A stretch of DNA of 37,339 nucleotides, from contig JAHRYM010000001.1 of assembly GCA_020622085.1 (NCBI GenBank), positions 2,374,358 to 2,411,696 on the forward strand, in the 5' to 3' direction. Source of the stretch: Paracoccaceae bacterium (GTDB lineage Bacteria > Pseudomonadota > Alphaproteobacteria > Rhodobacterales > Rhodobacteraceae). Shown here in pieces: positions 15,683-23,272 of the stretch; positions within the stretch are counted from its first letter, which is position 1; each line of letters begins with the position of its first letter. The translations under genes were made by a program, and so were the position numbers. The notes under the pieces are model-generated. The model ran no database searches and was not told the DNA's origin. It saw nothing but the letters and a program-made list of their open reading frames with translations.

Positions 15683-18600
15683 ATGGCAACACTTGTTCTA
15701 GGTGCCGTTGGCTCCGCGATTGGCGGCGCATTTGGCGGGGCCATCCTCGGTTTTTCCGGCGCGGCCATCGGTGGCTTCATCGGATCCACTATCGGAACGG
15801 TGGTCGACAACTGGATTGTGTCGTCCCTCGCCCCGGCCCAGCGGATCGAGGGCGCGCGGCTCGACAGCCTGCGCATCACCTCATCCACTGAAGGGGCCGT
15901 GATACCGCGCCTGTTCGGCCGGATGCGCATTGGCGGCAACATCATCTGGGCCACGGACTTCCGCGAGGAGGTCAACACCACCAGCCAGGGCGGCGGTAAG
16001 GGAAGCGGACCCAAGGTCACGACCACCGAATATTTGTACTACGCCAGCTTTGCGGTAGCGCTGTGCGAGGGCGAGATCACCGGCATTGGCCGGGTGTGGG
16101 CCGACGGCAAGGCCATGGACATGACCGGCGTCACCTGGCGCTGGTATCCGGGCGACGAGGTCCAATCCCCCGATCCGTTCATCGCCGCCAAGATGGGTGC
16201 AGCCAGCACCCCAGCCTATCGCGGCACCGCCTATGTCGTGTTCGAGGAACTGGACCTCAGTGCCTTCGGCAACCGCCTGCCGCAGATCAGCTTCGAGGTG
16301 TTCCGCCCACTCGCGGACCCCGACACGGCCGAAGGGCTGGTAAAAGCGGTGACGATGATCCCGGCTTCGGGCGAGTTCACCTATGCGACCGCGCCGGTCA
16401 AGAAGACCACCGGTTCGGGCGGCGCGACCGTGGCCGAGAACCTGAATGCGATCACCGACACGGCCGACATCGTGGTGGCACTGGACCGGCTGCAATCTTT
16501 GGCCCCTGCCGTCGAAAGCGTCAGCCTCGTCGTGGCATGGTTCGGCGATGATCTGCGCGCCGGGAACTGCAAGGTGCGGCCGGGCGTCGAGGTGGACATC
16601 AAGACCACGACACCGTCGGCTTGGGTCGTGAACGGCGTCAGCCGTGCGAGTGCGTTTCTGGTCAGTCGCGACGCCGAGGACCGTCCGGTGTATGGCGGCA
16701 CCCCGGCCGACTTCGCGGTCGTGCAGGCGATCCAGGAGATGAAGGCACGCGGTCTGCGCGTGACCTTTTATCCCTTCCTGCTGTTGGACGTCCCACCCGG
16801 CAACACAAAGCCCAATCCCTACAGCGCCAATGCGGCTACATCGGGCCAGCCGACCTTCCCTTGGCGCGGCCGGATCACCTGCTCCCCGGCGGCGGGCTTC
16901 GCCGGGACCGTCGACAAGACCGCAACAGCTGCAACGCAAGTATCGGCGCTCATCGGCACGGCCACACCCGCCAGTTTCAGCGTGTCAGGCACCAACGTCA
17001 GCTGGACCGGCCCGGTGGGAGAGTGGTCGCTACGACGCATGATCCTGCACTATGCGCATCTGTGCAAAGCGGCGGGTGGCGTCGATGCCTTCCTGATCGG
17101 ATCGGAAATGCCCGGCTTGACCACAATCCGCTCCAGCGCCAGCACCTATCCTGCCGTCACTGCCTTCAAGAGCCTCGCGGCAGATGTGCGCGCGATCCTC
17201 GGCGCTGGGCCAAAGATCGGCTATGCCGCCGACTGGTCGGAATACTTCGGTCACCACCCTGCCGACGGCAGCGGCGATGTGTTCTTCCACCTCGACCCGC
17301 TCTGGTCGGACGCAAACATCAACTTCATCGGCATCGATAACTACATGCCGCTGTCGGACTGGCGCGATGGCTTTGACCATGCAGATGCGAGCCTGGCCCC
17401 GGCGATCTATGACCGGACGTATCTGCAATCCAACATCACCGGCGGCGAAGGGTTCGACTGGTTTTATGCCGACGCCCTTGATCGAACCGCGCAGAACCGC
17501 ACGCCGATCACCGATGGTGCTGTCGCCAAACCGTGGGTCTTCCGTTTCAAGGATCTGCGCGCCTGGTGGCAGAACCCGCATTTCAACCGCCCGAGCGGGG
17601 TGGAGAGCGGCACGCCCACAGCATGGGTGCCCCAATCGAAACCGATCTGGTTCACGGAACTGGGCTGCCCGGCTATCGACCGGGGCACCAATCAGCCGAA
17701 CGTGTTCTTCGATCCGAAGTCGTCCGAAAGCTTCACACCGTATTTCTCACGGGGCTGGCGCGATGACGCGATCCAGCGGGCCTATCTGGAAGCCAGCTTT
17801 CTATTCTGGGGCAAGTCAGCGAACAACCCGGTGTCCTCCGTCTATGGCAACCGCATGGTCCATGTCCCCGAATGCGCCGCCTGGACCTGGGATGCCCGGC
17901 CCTATCCGTTCTTCCCCGAACTGACCGATGTTTGGACTGATGGCCCGAACTGGCGGCTGGGCCACTGGCTGACCGGGCGGCTGGGCGCAGTATCGCTGGC
18001 GGCACTGGTGCGCCACCTTTGTCTCCGCGCCGGGATGCCAGAGGAATTGATCGACGTCTCCGGCCTCTGGGGCGCGGTTGAAGGCTACGTCATCTCCGCT
18101 CTGGAAGCACCGCGTGCGTCCATTTCCACGCTGGCCCGGCATTTCGGGTTTGATGCGGTCGAGAGCGAGGGCCGGATTAAGTTCCTGATGCGCGGCAGGA
18201 TCGCCAGCACCACCGTCATTCCCGACAGCATGGTGGCCCCGGCATCCGCGCAGGGCGACGTGTTGGAACTAACCCGGGCGCAGGAAACCGAACTGCCGCA
18301 AGCGCTGAAGTGGCAGGTCGCCCGCGCTGACGAGGATTACGACGCCGCGCAGGTCGAGGCACGGCGCATCACGGTGGATACCACCCGCATCGCGTCGGAG
18401 TCCTTCCCGATGGCAATTCCGCCAGAAGAAGCCGAGCGCCGCTGCCGTCGCGCGCTGATGGAGGCATGGGTAGGCCGCGAAAGCGCCGTGTTCCGCCTGC
18501 CGACCTCGCGACTGGCTCTGGATCCTTGCGACGTGATCCTGCTTGATCACGATGGCCGGCTCACTGAAATGCGGCTGGTCTCCATCGCGGACTCCGACCT

Positions 18601-19654
18601 GCGCAGCATCGATGCGGTGCGCCAGGATCGCGCGGTTTATGACTTGCCGCCGGGAGAGCCGCGACCTGCGTCCCTGTCGACCCCGACCGTGTTCGGCGCA
18701 CCCGACATCGTGATCATGGACCTGCCGCAGCTGCGCGAGGATCAACCTGCGCATCGGCCCATGATCGCGGCGCATGCCAAGCCATGGCCCGGCGAAATGG
18801 CTGTCTATCGCAGTGCCGCGACGGATGGATTTGCCCTGCTGACCACCTTCAGCTCGCGGGCGCGTATGGGCGTCCTGGCGGCGGATTTCTTTGCAGGGCC
18901 GGTGTCACGCTTCGATCTGGGCAATGCGCTGGTGGTCGATCTCTATTCCGGCACGCTGGAAAGCGTCACGGACATCACCTTGCTGGGTGGGGCCAATGCG
19001 CTTGCGGTCGAAACCGGCGCTGGGCAATGGGAAATCGTCCAGGCCGGGACGGCCGAGCTGATCGCGCCGGGAAGATACCGTCTGACTCGCCTGCTGCGCG
19101 GTCAGCGCGGAACCGAAGGAGCCATGGTTGCGATGGTACAGACCGGCGCGCGGCTTGCTGTGCTGGATACGGCCATCACGTCCCTGCCTATTGCTGAAGC
19201 CGATCTGGGTCTACCATGGAACTGGCGCATCGGCCCGGCATCGCGCCCGGCCAGCGACGAGACCTTTGTCGCCACCACCTTCATGCCTGAGGGCGCTGGG
19301 CTGCGGCCGTTTTCGGTCGCACATGTCGAACAGCCGTGGCGCACGGCACGCAATCCCGGTGATCTGTCGATCCGGTGGACGCGCCGGTCGCGGTCATTGG
19401 CCGCTGATACGTGGGGCGCTGGCGATGTGCCCTTGGCCGAGGACAGTGAGGCCTATCAGGTCGACATTCTGGACGGGTCAGTTGTCAAGCGATCCTTGAC
19501 GACTGCCACGACCAGCGTCCTCTACACCGCCGCGCAGCAGACCGCAGACTGGGGCGCACCCCTTGGGTCCGGTCAATCCCTCACCATTCGCATCTTCCAG
19601 CTCTCCGCCCTGATCGGCCGGGGCGCTGGGCGATCCGCCATGCTCACCTTCTGA
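15683..19654 (+). CDS. Tail host-specificity protein with GTA TIM-barrel domain (GTA gp15-like)
   Basis: A 1323-residue central tail-tip protein like RcGTA gp15 (about 1300 residues). It opens with a Gly/Ala-rich hydrophobic segment (GAVGSAIGGAFGGAILGFSGAAIGGFIGSTIG), then a phage-tail beta domain. A TIM-barrel resembling glycoside hydrolases follows at roughly 400-730, seen in KIGYAADWSEYFG, DANINFIGIDNYMPLSDW and WFTELGCPAIDRG. Then come phage-tail_3 and beta-rich C-terminal domains, with the conserved GRYRLTRLLRGQRGTE near 1130. It likely spans the tip and contacts receptor or sugar. The frame is open from 15581, but the ATG at 15683 just after the NlpC stop matches the family N-terminus. 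Confidence 0.93.
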   Translation: MATLVLGAVGSAIGGAFGGAILGFSGAAIGGFIGSTIGTVVDNWIVSSLAPAQRIEGARLDSLRITSSTEGAVIPRLFGRMRIGGNIIWATDFREEVNTTSQGGGKGSGPKVTTTEYLYYASFAVALCEGEITGIGRVWADGKAMDMTGVTWRWYPGDEVQSPDPFIAAKMGAASTPAYRGTAYVVFEELDLSAFGNRLPQISFEVFRPLADPDTAEGLVKAVTMIPASGEFTYATAPVKKTTGSGGATVAENLNAITDTADIVVALDRLQSLAPAVESVSLVVAWFGDDLRAGNCKVRPGVEVDIKTTTPSAWVVNGVSRASAFLVSRDAEDRPVYGGTPADFAVVQAIQEMKARGLRVTFYPFLLLDVPPGNTKPNPYSANAATSGQPTFPWRGRITCSPAAGFAGTVDKTATAATQVSALIGTATPASFSVSGTNVSWTGPVGEWSLRRMILHYAHLCKAAGGVDAFLIGSEMPGLTTIRSSASTYPAVTAFKSLAADVRAILGAGPKIGYAADWSEYFGHHPADGSGDVFFHLDPLWSDANINFIGIDNYMPLSDWRDGFDHADASLAPAIYDRTYLQSNITGGEGFDWFYADALDRTAQNRTPITDGAVAKPWVFRFKDLRAWWQNPHFNRPSGVESGTPTAWVPQSKPIWFTELGCPAIDRGTNQPNVFFDPKSSESFTPYFSRGWRDDAIQRAYLEASFLFWGKSANNPVSSVYGNRMVHVPECAAWTWDARPYPFFPELTDVWTDGPNWRLGHWLTGRLGAVSLAALVRHLCLRAGMPEELIDVSGLWGAVEGYVISALEAPRASISTLARHFGFDAVESEGRIKFLMRGRIASTTVIPDSMVAPASAQGDVLELTRAQETELPQALKWQVARADEDYDAAQVEARRITVDTTRIASESFPMAIPPEEAERRCRRALMEAWVGRESAVFRLPTSRLALDPCDVILLDHDGRLTEMRLVSIADSDLRSIDAVRQDRAVYDLPPGEPRPASLSTPTVFGAPDIVIMDLPQLREDQPAHRPMIAAHAKPWPGEMAVYRSAATDGFALLTTFSSRARMGVLAADFFAGPVSRFDLGNALVVDLYSGTLESVTDITLLGGANALAVETGAGQWEIVQAGTAELIAPGRYRLTRLLRGQRGTEGAMVAMVQTGARLAVLDTAITSLPIAEADLGLPWNWRIGPASRPASDETFVATTFMPEGAGLRPFSVAHVEQPWRTARNPGDLSIRWTRRSRSLAADTWGAGDVPLAEDSEAYQVDILDGSVVKRSLTTATTSVLYTAAQQTADWGAPLGSGQSLTIRIFQLSALIGRGAGRSAMLTF

Positions 19655-19664
19655 AAGCGCACTC

Positions 19665-21623
19665 ATGTCCGACATCACCACCCACCTCCTGCTGCCCTAC
19701 ATCCTGGCATCGCAGGCCCAGAAGCATGTCACCCACAACGAGGCGCTGCGCCTGCTGGACGCTATGGTTCAGCTGTCAGTGCTGGATCGCAACCGCACCA
19801 CGCCGCCCGCCAGCCCCTTCGACGGCGACCGGCACATCGTGGCATCGGGCGCGACCGGTCTGTGGGCAGGGTGGGATCTGAACGTCGCCTTCTGGGTCGA
19901 TGGGGTCTGGATGCGCCTGGTGCCACGCCCGGGCTGGCTGGCATGGATCGCGGCAGAACAGGCCTTTGTTGTCTGGAATGGATCGGCTTGGGATCCGGTT
20001 GGCGAACCGGTCGACGTGTCAGATGCTGTTTTCAGCTTGGTGAACGATGCCGATCCGACCAAGAAGGCGCTGTTCTCGCTGTCCGGGATTACGACCGGCA
20101 CGACCCGGACGTTCGCGTTGCCGAATACCTCGTCGGAACTGGCGATCCTTGCGGGCACGCAGACCTTTTCCGGCAACAAGACCTTCTCCGGATCGCTGAC
20201 CGCATCTGGGGCTGTGTCCATCACCGGCACGTTGACTGCCTCGGGGACCGTCACTGTTTCGGCAGCTGCGGCATCAATCGGCACCGCGATTACCGCTGCG
20301 ACCTACGGGATGGGCACCGGGGTCAATCCGACCGGCGTGACCAAAACCCTGAACCTCGGAACCGGCGGGGCATCCGGATCGACCACGGTCGTCAACATAG
20401 GTTCGGCCTCTGCCGGGGCCGGGGGCACGACGGTCGTGAACACGCCAACGGTAACCTTCTCAAATGCCGTTACGCAGGTCGGCATGCCGCAGGCGAACCT
20501 GACCGCGCAGCTCTTGGGCCTCGGAGGCGCGACGGCCGACAGCTTCAACCGCCTGTCGATGAACACGCCCGCCGTGCTCTTGAACAACGCCGGGGCCGGG
20601 ATCGAGGCGACGGTGAACAAGGCGGCGGTCGGGAACGATGCCGCCTTTGCTTTCAAGACCGGGTTTTCGGCCCGTGCGCTGATCGGCCTCCTCGGGAATG
20701 ACAACTTCAGCTTCAAGGTCAGTCCAAACGGGTCGACGTTCTTTGATGCCATCTTGGTAGACCGCACCAATGGCCAGGTTGAACTGCCCCAGCCGACCGT
20801 GCTGCCAGGGCTGAACGCCGCGCCGACCCCACCACCCTCGGGCAAGACTTCGGTCTACGCGCGCAATCGTGCAGGGGCGCCGTGGATCGATGTGATGCGG
20901 CCATCGGGCCGGGATTTCCCGCTGCAGCCGCATTTCGGGGTGAACCGGATTGCCAACTGGTCACCGTCGATCACCACCACAATCACCACCGAGGGTCTGC
21001 CCATCACCAACGTCGGCACCGTGTCGCATCCGACGCTGGCCGCTACCAACCTCGCGGCCTCCATGCGGCGCTGGCGTCTGACCTCGGCTGCCGTGGTGGA
21101 TTCAGTCGCCGAACAACGCTCGGCCGGATGGGCATGCTGGCGTGGCAACGCCGCAGGGCTTGGCGGCTGGACCTTTGTCACCCGGCTGTCCCTGACGACC
21201 CTGCAGGCGACGGGAATGGGCTTCTTCGGCCTATACGGTTCCATCGCCGCGCTGGCCGTCAACCTAACGCTGGCTGCAGCGATCAATGCGGTCGGCATCG
21301 GCTTCCAGCGCGGCACCCATGCCAACTGGCAGCTGGTGACCAACGACGGCACTGGCGCGCCGACCCTCACCGACATGGGTGCGCCCTTCGCCATAGCGCA
21401 GGGCGGCGTGCTGACGCTATTCATCGCCGCGCCGCCGAATGGCAGTTCCGTCTGGGTGCGGGCGGTCAACGAGGTCACGGGTGCTGTCTTTGAACAGGAG
21501 ATCACCGCCGACCTGCCCGCCAACACGCAATTCCTCTCGCCGCGCCTTTACCTGAACACCGGCGCGACAGCCGGTGCCGTCGCCTACGACTGCGCAGGCC
21601 TCTATCTCGAAACCGATTACTGA
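19665..21623 (+). CDS. DUF2793-containing tail fibre or receptor-binding protein
   Basis: A 652-residue protein. Residues 1-120 form a DUF2793 domain (LLLPYILASQAQKHVTHNEALRLLDAMVQ, LWAGWDLNVAFWVDGVWMRL), which attaches fibre proteins to the tail tip in rhodobacterial phages. Residues 150-280 are low complexity, rich in Thr, Ser, Gly and Val, with repeats such as TFSGNKTFSGSLTASGAV, a fibre shaft pattern. The C-terminal 200 residues look like a folded beta-rich receptor-binding domain (RSAGWACWRGNAAG, VGIGFQRGTHANWQLVTNDG), similar to lectin-like folds. It lies directly after the TIM-barrel gene and ends the tail module. Confidence 0.83.
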   Translation: MSDITTHLLLPYILASQAQKHVTHNEALRLLDAMVQLSVLDRNRTTPPASPFDGDRHIVASGATGLWAGWDLNVAFWVDGVWMRLVPRPGWLAWIAAEQAFVVWNGSAWDPVGEPVDVSDAVFSLVNDADPTKKALFSLSGITTGTTRTFALPNTSSELAILAGTQTFSGNKTFSGSLTASGAVSITGTLTASGTVTVSAAAASIGTAITAATYGMGTGVNPTGVTKTLNLGTGGASGSTTVVNIGSASAGAGGTTVVNTPTVTFSNAVTQVGMPQANLTAQLLGLGGATADSFNRLSMNTPAVLLNNAGAGIEATVNKAAVGNDAAFAFKTGFSARALIGLLGNDNFSFKVSPNGSTFFDAILVDRTNGQVELPQPTVLPGLNAAPTPPPSGKTSVYARNRAGAPWIDVMRPSGRDFPLQPHFGVNRIANWSPSITTTITTEGLPITNVGTVSHPTLAATNLAASMRRWRLTSAAVVDSVAEQRSAGWACWRGNAAGLGGWTFVTRLSLTTLQATGMGFFGLYGSIAALAVNLTLAAAINAVGIGFQRGTHANWQLVTNDGTGAPTLTDMGAPFAIAQGGVLTLFIAAPPNGSSVWVRAVNEVTGAVFEQEITADLPANTQFLSPRLYLNTGATAGAVAYDCAGLYLETDY

Positions 21624-21633
21624 AGGGACCATC

Positions 21634-21942
21634 ATGACCGAACGCACCACCATATTGCAGGAGGTCGGCCAGGCCTTCCGCGAAAACGGACTGACTGCCG
21701 CCATCACCGCGCTTGTCGGCGGCAGTCTAGCCATCGCCGCCACCGTCACCCGCAAGGCGTTCACCAACGAGGCAATGCTGGAGCGCCTTGACCGGGAACT
21801 GCACCTCGAGCGCGAGCGAACCGACAAGCAGCGCGCAGATGACCGCAAGGCCGACGCCGATCGGCTGGAGCGGATCGAAACCGACATTCGCGCGATGCGC
21901 GATGTGATGTTCGAGGCATTCCAGCGCGGCCGCACCGACTGA
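21634..21942 (+). CDS. Small membrane protein with coiled coil, possible holin-associated protein
   Basis: A 102-residue protein with one weak hydrophobic helix (about residues 19-40, GLTAAITALVGGSLAIAATVT) and a highly charged coiled coil from about 50 onward (LERLDRELHLERERTDKQRADDRKADADRLERIETDIRAM). It is the first gene of the lysis cassette and is followed by a terminator. This plan occurs in phage holins and holin helper proteins, but the family is not recognised. The ATG at 21634 follows GAAGGGACCATC and is only ten bases after the fibre stop, which favours it over an open frame further upstream. Confidence 0.6.
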   Translation: MTERTTILQEVGQAFRENGLTAAITALVGGSLAIAATVTRKAFTNEAMLERLDRELHLERERTDKQRADDRKADADRLERIETDIRAMRDVMFEAFQRGRTD

Positions 21943-21972
21943 ACCACCTACCAACCACTGAATCTGCCCCCC

Positions 21973-21994
21973 ACCCGCCCCCGAGGCGGGTTTT
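21973..21994 (+). terminator. Rho-independent terminator after the tail operon
   Basis: ACCCGCC (21973-21979) pairs with GGCGGGT (21985-21991) around a five-base loop and is followed by a short T run. It separates the tail operon and small membrane gene from the endolysin gene and probably reduces, rather than blocks, read-through into the lysis genes. Confidence 0.72.
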
Positions 21995-22012
21995 GCATTT
22001 CTGGAGACCACC

Positions 22013-22687
22013 ATGCCGACGACGACCTATGCCCACTTCCGCGACGTGCCTGAATCTGCCTGGCGCTGGCCCAGCTTTTCCCCGGCCGAGATTGCCTGCC
22101 GCGGCACCGGAGCGATCAAGATCAACACCGAGGCGATGGACAAGCTGCAGTCCCTGCGCAACCGCCTCGGAAAACCGCTGATCGTCCGTTCCGGCTATCG
22201 CAGCCCGAGCCACAACCGCGCTGTCGGGGGGGCCCCGGCCTCCAAGCACATGCTGGGCACCGCCTTCGACATCGCCATGTCGAACCACGATCCCGTGGCC
22301 TTTGCTGAAGCCGCCCGCGCCGTGGGCTTCCTCGGCTTCGGAACCTATCCCCGCTCAGGCTTCATGCATATCGACCTCGGGCCTGCGCGCAGCTGGGGCG
22401 AGCAGTTCCCCATTCGCACAACGCCCTTCGTGCCGGAAGTGGCCCCCGCCCGGGAAGTCCTGGCCGACAGCCGCACGCTGAAGGGTGGCGGGGCAGCGGG
22501 CATAGCAACCGTCGGTGCGGCCGGTGTGGAAGTCGCGCAGGAAGTCCTGGCGGAAACCCAAACTGCCATCCTGCCGCTAGTGCCCTACCTCGACACCCTG
22601 CGCTGGGTGTTCATCGCTGTGGCGTTGGTCGGCATTGCCGTCACCATCCATGCCCGGATCGATGACTGGAAGCGGGGCCAGCGCTGA
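22013..22687 (+). CDS. Endolysin, M15-type peptidase with C-terminal membrane helix
   Basis: A 224-residue zinc-dependent peptidase that cuts peptidoglycan peptides at the end of infection. The Hedgehog/D,D-peptidase motifs are RSGYRSPSHN, then H79-x6-D86 in SKHMLGTAFDI and H119 in FMHIDLG, giving the His-Asp-His zinc ligands. The catalytic domain ends near 135. A linker and a hydrophobic segment at about 197-215 (WVFIAVALVGIAVTIHA) follow, so the enzyme is probably membrane-anchored rather than free. No N-terminal signal peptide is seen. The ATG follows a CTGGAGACCACC ribosome site, and the stop overlaps the i-spanin start. Confidence 0.87.
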   Translation: MPTTTYAHFRDVPESAWRWPSFSPAEIACRGTGAIKINTEAMDKLQSLRNRLGKPLIVRSGYRSPSHNRAVGGAPASKHMLGTAFDIAMSNHDPVAFAEAARAVGFLGFGTYPRSGFMHIDLGPARSWGEQFPIRTTPFVPEVAPAREVLADSRTLKGGGAAGIATVGAAGVEVAQEVLAETQTAILPLVPYLDTLRWVFIAVALVGIAVTIHARIDDWKRGQR

Positions 22688-22938
22688 TGGGTTGGATCAC
22701 TGTCCTCCTGACCAGCGGCCCGGCGCGCAAAGCGCTGGGCCTCCTGTTGGCAATCATCACCATCGCCCTGTTCCTGCTGAACCTGCGCCGCGCTGGTGAA
22801 CGCGCCGGGCGGCTGGCCGAACGCCTTTCAACAACGGAGAGAACCCATGAAATCCAACGCCAGATGCTGGACGCCGCCAGCCGCCGCCCTGCTGATCGCG
22901 ATGCTCTGTCTCAGCGCATGCGCGATGGGCGATTCTGA
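22687..22938 (+). CDS. Probable i-spanin (Rz-like inner membrane spanin subunit)
   Basis: An 83-residue protein with an N-terminal membrane helix (about 13-33, ARKALGLLLAIITIALFLLNL) and a periplasmic helical part rich in Arg, Glu and Ala, ending GRF. This is the plan of an inner-membrane spanin, though it is shorter than lambda Rz (153 residues). Its 3' end overlaps a lipoprotein gene in the +1 frame, the classical overlapping Rz/Rz1 arrangement. Spanin pairs fuse the inner and outer membranes as the last step of lysis. The start overlaps the endolysin stop by one base. Confidence 0.68.
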   Translation: MGWITVLLTSGPARKALGLLLAIITIALFLLNLRRAGERAGRLAERLSTTERTHEIQRQMLDAASRRPADRDALSQRMRDGRF

Positions 22939-23092
22939 GGCCCGGGCACCCTGCCTGCCGATCGTCGACTACACGATGGTCGACCAAGCCCGCGCTGCTA
23001 GCGAGGTCGAGGCGTTGCAGGATGATGCAGTTATCGTCCGGATGCTCGTCGACTATGCCGTCCTGCGGGATCAAGCGCGGGCGTGTGTATGA
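22847..23092 (+). CDS. Probable o-spanin (Rz1-like outer membrane lipoprotein), overlapping the i-spanin gene
   Basis: An 81-residue lipoprotein. Residues 12-24 are hydrophobic and end in the lipobox LSA-Cys25, so it would be lipidated and sorted to the outer membrane. The mature part is short (57 residues), with a helix from about 41 to 75. The ATG at 22847 has a GGAGA site (22836-22840) six bases upstream inside the i-spanin gene, and is preferred to an in-frame ATG at 22796 that would place a polar extension before the signal. It overlaps the i-spanin for 92 bases in the +1 frame, as Rz1 does in many phages. Confidence 0.72.
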   Translation: MKSNARCWTPPAAALLIAMLCLSACAMGDSEARAPCLPIVDYTMVDQARAASEVEALQDDAVIVRMLVDYAVLRDQARACV

Positions 23093-23272
23093 GACCTGGC
23101 CTTGTACCTAAGCCTTGAGAGGAAGCGCAGGCCTCGCTCGGCAGCTTGGGGCGACACGATTCATGGCCAAACAACTTGCTGCACCGTCGATGCGCTGTAC
23201 AGACTGCCTAGGGTTGGAAAACTGAACGCCCAGAGATAGCGTCGGTCAGACGGCACAATTGAGGGCACAGCG
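23093..23272 (+). promoter_or_regulatory. Intergenic leader before the sng operon with ribosome site for the TTG start
   Basis: This 180-base gap has no gene. It is less GC-rich than the lysis genes and marks the switch from phage morphogenesis genes to cargo. GAGGG at 23261-23265 stands seven bases before the TTG of sngA and decides that start. Two weak -35/-10 pairs (TTGCTG at 23176 with TACAGA at 23198; TTGGAA at 23214 with TAGCGT at 23237) are possible promoters, but neither is convincing. No terminator was seen after the lysis genes. Confidence 0.45.

Noticed and set aside
23176-23242. sigma-70 promoters before sngA
   Set aside because: Two candidate -35/-10 pairs exist but each matches the -10 consensus at only about half the positions; not strong enough to list as separate features.
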